A stretch of DNA of 64,000 bases from Corynebacterium sp. 74A (lineage in GTDB: Bacteria; Actinomycetota; Actinomycetes; Mycobacteriales; Mycobacteriaceae). Under the pieces are notes generated by a model, which worked only from the letters and a program-made list of their open reading frames with translations, did not search any database and had not been told where the DNA came from. Below, piece by piece: positions 57,858-64,000 of this stretch. The stretch covers positions 179,348 to 243,347 of the forward strand of contig NZ_PQMG01000004.1 in assembly GCF_008930665.1 (NCBI RefSeq), written 5' to 3'. The position numbers and the translations under genes were made by a program. Position 1 is the stretch's first letter, and the number at the start of each line of letters is the position of its first letter.

Positions 57858-58568
57858 CTAGCCCACGAGGTCCTTCACCCAGTTATCGTTGGGCAGCAGA
57901 TCCTCGCCGTTGTGGATCACGTGCGGGCTGCTCACAGCCCGGCCGGTTGCTTCCTCCAGCTTGGCGCTGTTGGCGGCGCTTGCTTCGCTGTATTCTTCGC
58001 GATCGGACTGGTCCGCGATGGCGTCGCGCAGGCTCTTGTCAGCCCCTACTTCCCCAGCGGCGGCAGCGAACTGATCCGGCTCCCAAGAATACATCGCCTT
58101 CTGGTTATTCATCAGATGCGAGCGGAAGTTCCAGTACTCATTGGCCGTGCCGGACTTAGCGAGGGTGTAGGCCGAGGTTGCGGCCTTCGACGAGGGACCA
58201 TCGTTACCGCGGTCGAGGAAGTTCAGGGAGCGGATATTCACCACGAGGGTGCCGTCCTCAATGGCCTTGAGCATATCCTCATCGGTGGCCTTGGCAAGGT
58301 CAGCGCAGTGCGGGCAGGAGTAGTCCTCGTAGAGGTCTACCTCGGCGGCGTCCGTGCTGGTCTTGTCGCTCGTGAGACGGATGGCGTTGTCTGTGACCTC
58401 CAGGTTGATGGAGGTGTTCACAGTGTTCGCCGCGATCTCCGCCTTCTTTTCGTTGCGGCCTTGGATCACGATGTAGCCAACAACCACAGCGATAACGACC
58501 AGTAGCGCCACGAGCGCCCAGAGGAATCCGGATCCCTTGTCGTTAGGGTTCTTAATTTTGTTGCTCAC
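57858..58568 (-). CDS. Membrane-anchored DsbA-like thiol oxidoreductase
   Basis: A 236-residue protein. One N-terminal transmembrane helix (FLWALVALLVVIAVVVGYIVI) anchors a thioredoxin-fold DsbA domain with active site CPHC in DLYEDYSCPHCADLAK and a cis-Pro region near VSSPHVIHNG. It probably forms disulfides in exported proteins. The GTG at 58568 begins the cytosolic lead. The MauE/DoxX-type gene just upstream likely encodes its membrane partner. Confidence 0.85.
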   Translation of the reverse strand: MSNKIKNPNDKGSGFLWALVALLVVIAVVVGYIVIQGRNEKKAEIAANTVNTSINLEVTDNAIRLTSDKTSTDAAEVDLYEDYSCPHCADLAKATDEDMLKAIEDGTLVVNIRSLNFLDRGNDGPSSKAATSAYTLAKSGTANEYWNFRSHLMNNQKAMYSWEPDQFAAAAGEVGADKSLRDAIADQSDREEYSEASAANSAKLEEATGRAVSSPHVIHNGEDLLPNDNWVKDLVG

Positions 58569-58630
58569 GAAGAGGTCTCATCTTTCACATTGGTTGGTGC
58601 TCTCGGGTGATTGCCCCGAGAGGGGAAAAC

Positions 58631-59125
58631 TTAAGGGTAAAGCGCCCAGCGGCGGAAGGGGTTGATCCAGACGATCGCCGCTAGGGCAATAAAGGCCAGA
58701 TCGCGCAGGATCTCCAGCGCATAGGTAGTGCCCGTGACACTGGCATCTACCCCACCGCCGCCAAAACAGCCGCAGTCAATGCTGAGACCACGGGCCCACG
58801 CAGAGGCGATGCCTATGATGAACACCGCAAATAGCAGCGCAGAGAACGCGGCGGCGGGGCGCAGGAAGAGGCCACTAAGCAGCATGATCCCGAGGATCAA
58901 CTCGACGGCGGGCAGAGCCACGCCGATAAAGTTACCCATCTCCCAACTCACCAGCTCATAGGCATGTACTGCCTGGGAGGAGGCTACGGGGTCGGAGATT
59001 TTGGTTGCCCCACTGACAATCCAGATACCGGCCAAGGCAAGGCGGGCGAGCGCGCCCACAAGAGGCGTGCTGATCAGTCCCTGTATTCCTCGACGCGGCG
59101 CGGGCTGGTGTTGAGTGGTGGTCAC
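58631..59125 (-). CDS. MauE/DoxX-family membrane protein
   Basis: A 164-residue protein with four transmembrane helices: LVGALARLALAGIWIVSGATK, WEMGNFIGVALPAVELILGIMLLSG, FSALLFAVFIIGIASAWARG and EILRDLAFIALAAIVWINPF. The CGCFG motif in LSIDCGCFGGGG is a redox pair of the MauE type. It probably supplies oxidising power or electrons to the DsbA-like protein next to it. The GTG at 59125 is chosen because the longer frame upstream has no domain. Confidence 0.8.
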   Translation of the reverse strand: MTTTQHQPAPRRGIQGLISTPLVGALARLALAGIWIVSGATKISDPVASSQAVHAYELVSWEMGNFIGVALPAVELILGIMLLSGLFLRPAAAFSALLFAVFIIGIASAWARGLSIDCGCFGGGGVDASVTGTTYALEILRDLAFIALAAIVWINPFRRWALYP

Positions 59126-59283
59126 AGCCTTGAAGTTACTAAAGCACCCCGCGTGAATAAAACCATGTCGGTCACTTTCAAGGGGATTCACAGCATTTTG
59201 ACAGCTGGCAGGGGTGGGCCAGACGCACATCACCCACCAGCCGGCGCGCAGAGCGCGAGCTGGTGGGTGATGTGCTGCGCGGC

Positions 59284-59296
59284 GGCGTCGATAAGC
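59284..59296 (-). repeat. Dispersed motif GCTTATCGACGCC
   Basis: Exact 13-bp intergenic copy on the minus strand, 7 bp from the end of pgm. Confidence 0.5.
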
Positions 59297-59302
59297 GGCC
59301 GC

Positions 59303-60958
59303 TTAGCCTAGGACCTCCGAGACGAGGGCTTGCGCCTCGGCCTGGACCTTCTTCAGGTGCTCCTCGCCCTGGAAGGACTCGGCGTAGATCTTGTACTTGT
59401 CCTCCGTGCCCGAGGGGCGGGCAGCGAACCAGGCGGACTCGGTGGTCACCTTCAGCCCGCCGATGGCAGCGCCATTGCCGGGGGCGTCGGTGAGCTTGTT
59501 GGTGATGGGCTCGCCTGCGAGCTCGGTGGCGGTGACATCCTCCGGGGAGAGCTTCTTCAGCACGGCCTTCTGTTCGCGGTTGGCCGGCGCATCGGTGCGC
59601 GCATAGGAGGGCGCGCCATAGGTTTCGGCCAGTTCGGCATAGCGCTGCGAGGGGGTCTTGCCGGTGACGGCGGTGATCTCGGAGGCGAGCAGATCGAGGA
59701 TGATGCCGTCCTTGTCGGTGGACCACACGGTGCCGTCGTGGCGCAGGAAGGAGGCGCCGGCGGATTCCTCGCCGCCGAAGCCGACGGAGCCATTGATGAG
59801 GCCGGGCACAAACCACTTGAAGCCTACCGGCACCTCCACGAGGGTGCGGCCAAGCTCGGCGACCACGCGGTCGATCATGGAGGAGGACACCAGGGTCTTG
59901 CCCACAGCGGTGTCCTTCGCCCAGTGGGGGCGGTGCGCGAAGAGATAGTCGATGGCCACCGCGAGATAGTGGTTGGGGTTCATCAGCCCGGCATCGGGGG
60001 TGACGATGCCGTGGCGGTCGGCGTCGGCGTCATTGCCGGTGGCGATGTCGAACTTGTCGCGGTTGTGCACCAAGGAGGCCATGGAATAGGGCGAGGAGCA
60101 GTCCATGCGGATCGCCCCATCGGCGTCGAGAGTCATGAAGCGCCAGGTGGCGTCCACGCGCGGATTCACCACGGTGAGATCCAGCCCGTGCTTCTCGGCA
60201 ATCACTCCCCAATAGTCCACGGAGGCCCCGCCCATCGGGTCGGCGCCGATCCGCAGACCGGAATTCTTGATGGCCGCGAGATCCACCACGTTCGGCAGAT
60301 CGTCGATATAGGTGTTCAGGTAGTCATAGGTGCCGGCGCGCTCATCCAGCACACCGCTGACGGGGGTGCGCTTGACCCCCTGCAGGTCCTGGGCGAGCAG
60401 CTCATTGGCGCGCTGGGCGATCCAGTCGGTGGCGCCGGTATCGGCGGGGCCACCATTGGGCGGATTGTACTTGAAGCCACCATCGCGCGGCGGGTTGTGC
60501 GAGGGGGTGATCACGATGCCGTCGGCGCGCTTCGGGTCCGTGCCCGTCACGCCGCCGCTCAGGCTCCGGTTGTGGCGCAAAATGGCGTGGCTGACTGCTG
60601 GGGTGGGGGTGTAGCGCCCCGCGGCGTCGACAAGCACATCCACGTCATTCGCCAACAGCACCTCGAGAGCGGACAGCATCGCAGGCTCGGACAGCGCGTG
60701 GGTATCGCGGCCGATGAATACCGGGCCGTTGATCTTCTCCTTGACGCGGTAGTCCACGATGGCCTGGGTAGTGGCCAGAATATGGTACTCGTTGAAGGCC
60801 GTGTTCAGCGACGAGCCGCGGTGACCGGAGGTTCCGAACACCACCTGCTGATCCGGGTCGGAGGCGTCAGGGATTCGCGTGTAGTAGGCGGCGACCAGCT
60901 CAGCGATATCAATGAGATCGGAGTCGAGGGCGACCGCGCCCGCGCGCTCATGAACCAT
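59303..60958 (-). CDS. pgm: Phosphoglucomutase (alpha-D-glucose phosphate-specific)
   Basis: Interconverts glucose 1- and 6-phosphate for glycogen, trehalose and cell-wall sugar supply. It has 551 residues. Motifs: [14 protein letters not shown] (N-terminal), the catalytic-Ser loop [13 protein letters not shown], metal loop [21 protein letters not shown] (sugar loop), and phosphate loop [15 protein letters not shown] 60958 follows AGGAGA. A different phosphosugar mutase is at the left edge of the window. Confidence 0.95.
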   Translation of the reverse strand: MVHERAGAVALDSDLIDIAELVAAYYTRIPDASDPDQQVVFGTSGHRGSSLNTAFNEYHILATTQAIVDYRVKEKINGPVFIGRDTHALSEPAMLSALEVLLANDVDVLVDAAGRYTPTPAVSHAILRHNRSLSGGVTGTDPKRADGIVITPSHNPPRDGGFKYNPPNGGPADTGATDWIAQRANELLAQDLQGVKRTPVSGVLDERAGTYDYLNTYIDDLPNVVDLAAIKNSGLRIGADPMGGASVDYWGVIAEKHGLDLTVVNPRVDATWRFMTLDADGAIRMDCSSPYSMASLVHNRDKFDIATGNDADADRHGIVTPDAGLMNPNHYLAVAIDYLFAHRPHWAKDTAVGKTLVSSSMIDRVVAELGRTLVEVPVGFKWFVPGLINGSVGFGGEESAGASFLRHDGTVWSTDKDGIILDLLASEITAVTGKTPSQRYAELAETYGAPSYARTDAPANREQKAVLKKLSPEDVTATELAGEPITNKLTDAPGNGAAIGGLKVTTESAWFAARPSGTEDKYKIYAESFQGEEHLKKVQAEAQALVSEVLG

Positions 60959-61269
60959 AGGGAAATCAGTCTCCTTGGTTGTCGTTAGAAGTGAACTATC
61001 ACTTCCATCATCCTCCCTTTTCGTCGATCGCGCAGCGGCCTGCCCCACATTGGTGCCCACGCTTATCGACGCCGCCCTCCTGCCCCACTACCGCTGGCCC
61101 CGCGGCCCACCCAGCACCCCCGAATCTGTGCAGTATGCAGAAAAACACGCATTTGAGTTACCTAGGACACACATTAGGAGTATGCTGAGCACACTTAAGG
61201 CGCCCTCAGCTTGTGTGCTCACGCACGATGGCGCCGCTACGCTGCTCACGTTCGACCGAAGGAAGAACA
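60959..61269. other. Intergenic region between pgm and the AGCS symporter gene
   Basis: 311 bp. It contains an exact copy of the GCTTATCGACGCC motif (61061-61073) and a possible -10 (TATGCT, 61181-61186) for the downstream gene. No small ORF is supported. Confidence 0.45.
61061..61073 (+). repeat. Dispersed motif GCTTATCGACGCC
   Basis: Exact 13-bp intergenic copy. Confidence 0.5.
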
Positions 61270-62685
61270 ATGGACTCATTGCTGGACATTCTCAGCACAA
61301 TCGGCGGCTTCGTGTGGGGCCCCTTCCTGCTGATTCCCCTGTTGCTGGGCACGGGCTTGTTTATGACGATCCGCCTCGCCGGGTTGCAGTTCCGCAAGCT
61401 GGGCGTCGCACTGCGCCACGGGCTCTATGACAAGGGCGAAGAGGGCAAGGGAGACATCAGTAACTACCAGGCCCTCACCACGGCGCTCGCCGCCACGGTG
61501 GGCGTGGGCAATATCGTCGGCGTGGCCACCGCGCTCTCGATCGGCGGCCCGGGCGCCCTGTTCTGGATGTGGATCACCGGCCTAGTGGGCATGGTGTCGA
61601 AGTACTCCGAGGCCTTCCTCGGCGTGCGTTTCCGCGTCACCGATGAGAAGGGCGGCCAATCCGGCGGTCCGCAGCAGTATCTCAAGCGCGGCATCAAGGG
61701 TCCGGTGGGTAAAATCCTCGCCTTCCTCTTCGCTTTCTTCGCCATCATCGCCTCCTTCGGTATCGGCAACCTCACCCAGGCGAATGCCGTGGCCACCGGC
61801 CTGCAAGACAGCTTCGATATTGATCCCATGGTCACCGGCATCGGCATGTTCGTGCTCGTCGGCACGGTGCTGCTGGGTGGCATTCAGGCCATTGGCCGCG
61901 TCACCTCCGCCTTCGTGCCGTTGATGATCATCATCTACATCGTGGGCGCGGTCACCGTGCTGGTGATCAACGTCAACGAGATCCCCAACGCCCTGCTTCA
62001 GGTCTTTGGCGACGCCTTCACCGGCACCGCCGCCACCGGCGGTTTCGTGGGCTCCGGCATCTTGGTGGTACTGCAAATGGGTGTGGCCCGCGGCATCTTC
62101 TCCAATGAGTCCGGTATGGGCTCCGCCGCTATCGCCGCGGGCGCGGCAAAGACCAACCACCCCGTGCGCCAGGCGCTGGTGTCGATGACCCAGACCTTCA
62201 TCGACACCATCATCGTGGTCACCTTCACCGGTCTCGCGATCATCACCACCGGGGTGTGGACCCTCGGCAAGGACGAGGCCGGCAACATGACGGCCCGCGC
62301 CTTCGAGACCGCCCTGCCGGGCCAGTGGGCGGGTACCATCGTCAACGTCTCCGTCGCCTTCTTCGCCTTCTCCACCATCATCGCGTGGTCCTACTATGGC
62401 GAGCGCTGCGTGGAATCCTTGGTGGGCTGGCGCGGCTCCCTGCCCTACCGCATGATCTTCACTGTGGTCGTCTTTATTGGCGCCGTCAGCCAGCTCCAGG
62501 TGGTATGGACGATCTCCGATATCGCCAACGGCCTCATGGCCCTGCCGAACCTCATCGGTATCCTCATTCTCTCCGGCCTCATCGTCCGCGAGACCACCGC
62601 CTACCTGCGCTTCGACCCGAAGCTCAAGGCCACCGACGAGCAGGTGCGCCAATTCCGCATCGACTCCAAACTCGATTGGTCTTAA
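61270..62685 (+). CDS. Alanine/glycine:cation symporter (AGCS family)
   Basis: A 471-residue sodium-coupled amino acid carrier with about ten transmembrane helices. Family motifs: WGPFLLIPLLLGTGLFMTIR, YQALTTALAATVGVGNIVGVA, GPGALFWMWITGLVGMVSKYSEAF and FSNESGMGSAAIAAGAAK. The ATG at 61270 (MDSLLD) follows GAAGGA. It is probably monocistronic; the downstream hairpin at 62706-62748 may end its transcript. Confidence 0.92.
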   Translation: MDSLLDILSTIGGFVWGPFLLIPLLLGTGLFMTIRLAGLQFRKLGVALRHGLYDKGEEGKGDISNYQALTTALAATVGVGNIVGVATALSIGGPGALFWMWITGLVGMVSKYSEAFLGVRFRVTDEKGGQSGGPQQYLKRGIKGPVGKILAFLFAFFAIIASFGIGNLTQANAVATGLQDSFDIDPMVTGIGMFVLVGTVLLGGIQAIGRVTSAFVPLMIIIYIVGAVTVLVINVNEIPNALLQVFGDAFTGTAATGGFVGSGILVVLQMGVARGIFSNESGMGSAAIAAGAAKTNHPVRQALVSMTQTFIDTIIVVTFTGLAIITTGVWTLGKDEAGNMTARAFETALPGQWAGTIVNVSVAFFAFSTIIAWSYYGERCVESLVGWRGSLPYRMIFTVVVFIGAVSQLQVVWTISDIANGLMALPNLIGILILSGLIVRETTAYLRFDPKLKATDEQVRQFRIDSKLDWS

Positions 62686-62705
62686 ATACCCACCACACGC
62701 CCCTC

Positions 62706-62748
62706 AGGTCATAACACTTCGACTACGCTTCTAGAAGTGTTATGACCT
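62706..62748 (+). terminator. 15-bp inverted repeat overlapping the crcB start codon
   Basis: A perfect 15-bp stem (62706-62720 with 62734-62748) with a 13-nt loop. It lies 20 bp past the AGCS stop, and its right arm contains the ATG of the first crcB gene. It may be a terminator for the symporter gene, a structure that hides the crcB start, or an operator. Confidence 0.6.
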
Positions 62749-63056
62749 TTTATGTATTCGCCGGCGCGGGAGCCGCGCTGGGAGCAGTGAGCCGCTGGGT
62801 TCTCCTCGGCGGATTCGACTCCCTGTGGACACTTTTACTCATCAACGCCCTCGGCTCCTATGCCCTGGGCGTCCTCACCCGCCGCGGCGCCTCAGTGTTC
62901 TGGACCACGGGCTTCTGCGGCGGCTTTACCTCCTTTAGCGCCTATATGGCGATCGCGACGCTGGACATCCGCTATGCACTGCTCACCGTCGTGGTGTGCG
63001 TAGCTAGCGCCTATATGGGATTGAGGGGCTCATGCTTATCGACGCCATCACACTAG
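62742..63056 (+). CDS. crcB: Fluoride exporter CrcB, subunit 1
   Basis: A 104-residue four-helix membrane protein of the Fluc family, which forms a dimeric fluoride channel. Motifs: FAGAGAALGAVSRWVLLGGF, LLLINALGSYALGVL and the Fluc signature GFCGGFTSFSAYM. The ATG at 62742 lies inside a 15-bp stem, and no clear separate ribosome site is visible. It overlaps the second crcB by 25 bp, so the two products probably form a heterodimer. Confidence 0.9.
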   Translation: MTFYVFAGAGAALGAVSRWVLLGGFDSLWTLLLINALGSYALGVLTRRGASVFWTTGFCGGFTSFSAYMAIATLDIRYALLTVVVCVASAYMGLRGSCLSTPSH

Positions 63057-63367
63057 CCACCGGCGCCTTTCTCGGCGGCATGAGCCGTGCCTGGCTCGCA
63101 ACCCACCTGCGTAGCCCTTGGGGAACGCTCGTGGCGAATGCGGCCGCGACCTTCCTGCTCGGGGTGGTGGTCGACGCTCCCCTCGCGGATTGGTTGCTGC
63201 TCGTTCTAGGAACCGGAATCGCCGGCGCACTGTCTACCTGGTCTACTTTGGCTAAAGAAATAGCCGCCAGCCTCCAAGACAAGAACTGGAGACTCGCGGC
63301 TATAACGCTCGTGAGTAATCTCTGCGTGGGTGCAGTCGCCTGGTGGACGGGCGCCGTCGTGTTCTAG
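63032..63367 (+). CDS. crcB: Fluoride exporter CrcB, subunit 2
   Basis: A 111-residue partner of the upstream gene. It shows ATGAFLGGMSRAWLATHL, GTLVANAAATFLLGVVV, GTGIAGALSTWSTLAKEI and a hydrophobic C-terminal helix. The Fluc motif is more diverged (GALSTWSTL in place of GGxTSFST). Its first codons contain an exact copy of the GCTTATCGACGCC motif, starting at the G of the ATG. Its stop shares CTAG with the convergent DUF2871 gene. Confidence 0.88.
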   Translation: MLIDAITLATGAFLGGMSRAWLATHLRSPWGTLVANAAATFLLGVVVDAPLADWLLLVLGTGIAGALSTWSTLAKEIAASLQDKNWRLAAITLVSNLCVGAVAWWTGAVVF

Positions 63368-63789
63368 CGCCGCGCGCGTTGGAATACTCGGACCCGCTGC
63401 TGCACGATAATCAGCAGCAGCACCAGCGCTACCGACATGAGGATGTGCCCGATACCGGAGATGCCGGCGAGCGCCGCCGAGTACTCCTCGCCGGGGTGAA
63501 GCACCTGCCAGCTTCCCTTCACCAGCATGTGGGTGATCATCCACGTCAGCGCCACCGTGTAGCTGAGGAAAAACGCTGGGAAGCGCTTATGGGTATCAAT
63601 ATCTAGTGCCGCGCTTAACGCGATGAGGACCAGCGGCATAATCACGCCGAGTACCAGCGCATGGGTGTGCACGGTGGAGAGCTGAGTCTCCCCGCTATAT
63701 CCGTGATAGCGAGTAAATTCGCGATAGTAGACCCCAGCGATAAGACCAATGCCGAGGTAGACAGAAGCTAGAGTTGAGAGTTTTCGCAT
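63364..63789 (-). CDS. DUF2871-like membrane protein
   Basis: A 141-residue protein with four transmembrane helices: ASVYLGIGLIAGVYYREF, THALVLGVIMPLVLIALSA, FFLSYTVALTWMITHMLVKG and GIGHILMSVALVLLLIIVQQ. The VHTHALVLG and HPGEEYSAALAGISGIGH parts match DUF2871. ATG 63789 is chosen because TAGACT ends 8 nt upstream; a GTG at 63795 is the alternative. Confidence 0.75.
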   Translation of the reverse strand: MRKLSTLASVYLGIGLIAGVYYREFTRYHGYSGETQLSTVHTHALVLGVIMPLVLIALSAALDIDTHKRFPAFFLSYTVALTWMITHMLVKGSWQVLHPGEEYSAALAGISGIGHILMSVALVLLLIIVQQRVRVFQRARR

Positions 63790-63819
63790 AACCACTGAGT
63801 CTAGTTGTGGGTATGCCTG

Positions 63820-63866
63820 AAGGCGGGGGAGGAGGTGAATGGTGTGTTCGCCTTCTCCCCCGCCTT
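63820..63866 (-). terminator. Hairpin after the 5S rRNA gene
   Basis: A 12-bp GC stem (63820-63831 with 63855-63866) with a 23-nt loop, just beyond the 5S 3' end on the minus strand. No T run; it probably ends the rrn operon. Confidence 0.65.
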
Positions 63867-63885
63867 GGGGTTATGTGAAGTTTTA

Positions 63886-64000
63886 GGTCGGCGGTGACTT
63901 ACTCTCCCACACCCTCCCGGGTGCAGTACCATCAGCGCTGTCGGGCTTAGCTTCCGGGTTCGGAATGGGACCGGGCGTGTCCCCGATGCTATAACCACCG
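63886..64000 (-). rRNA. rrf: 5S ribosomal RNA (5' end cut by window edge)
   Basis: The minus strand carries the typical 5S sequence: CGCCCGGTCCCATTCCGAAC, CCCGGAAGCTAAG, ATGGTACTGCA, GGGAGGGTGTGGGAGAGTA, and the 3' end ACCGCCGACC. A few bases at the 5' end are missing at position 64000. The 23S and 16S genes should follow beyond the window. Confidence 0.95.

Noticed and set aside
59330..60988. A 552-codon frame antisense to pgm
   Set aside because: Mirror frame of pgm, Gly/Val/Ala-rich, no domain.
62686..62741. Fluoride riboswitch upstream of crcB
   Set aside because: The gap is too short and lacks the conserved core; a simple 15-bp hairpin occupies it.

Overview
The window looks like a chromosomal segment of a high-GC Corynebacterium. 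The evidence is a monomeric NADP-isocitrate dehydrogenase, an nrdHIE operon preceded by paired NrdR-type boxes, an imuA-imuB plus dnaE2 mutasome, a thiC gene under a TPP riboswitch, metY-metX, metQNI with a McbR-like box, and many genes that appear to be leaderless (a TANNNT -10 hexamer 6-9 nt before the start codon). The species cannot be named from the sequence alone. No insertion sequence, integrase or prophage was seen.

Layout. 1-20.2 kb is mostly core metabolism and envelope: the end of a phosphosugar mutase, an XRE regulator, upp, an NlpC/P60 protein, an internally duplicated unknown protein, an adenosine deaminase with a long tail, a D,D-carboxypeptidase, an RDD protein with two tandem YihY proteins, trpS, xth, dadA, an MFS exporter, icd, a FAD/NAD(P) protein and a DUF1963 protein. 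20.2-34.8 kb holds TPP riboswitch-thiC, metY-metX, folD, trmL, two PH-domain membrane proteins, dnaE2 and metQNI. 34.8-40.3 kb is a compact type II-C CRISPR-Cas module: tracrRNA, cas9, cas1, cas2 and an array of six repeats and five spacers. A candidate 37-codon membrane peptide lies just before it. 40.3-64 kb holds an FAD/Fe-S dehydrogenase, a sucrase/ferredoxin-like protein, an AMIN-like lipoprotein, imuB-imuA, nrdHIE, a zinc-free L36 gene, nadE, a YkvI-like transporter, a TetR regulator, a protein with Ltp-type domains, tRNA-Ala(GGC), a DsbA/MauE pair, a phosphoglucomutase, an alanine/sodium symporter, two crcB genes, a DUF2871 protein and the 3' part of a 5S rRNA gene at the right edge.

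The CRISPR module is the most notable system. The tracrRNA anti-repeat starts where an extended -10 promoter predicts the RNA 5' end, and its terminator ends 19 nt before the cas9 start codon. cas9 therefore seems to depend on read-through from the tracrRNA. The array reads on the opposite strand to the cas genes. Each repeat ends in an extended -10-like element that would start transcription inside the spacer and leave a guide of about 24 nt, and a minus-strand terminator stops array transcripts before they enter cas2 antisense. The cas block has visibly lower GC than its neighbours.

Other patterns span the window: a 12-13 bp motif (GCTTATCGACGCC) recurs on both strands, often between genes; five convergent gene pairs share overlapping stop codons; and SOS, NrdR, TPP and sulfur control elements sit in front of the expected genes.
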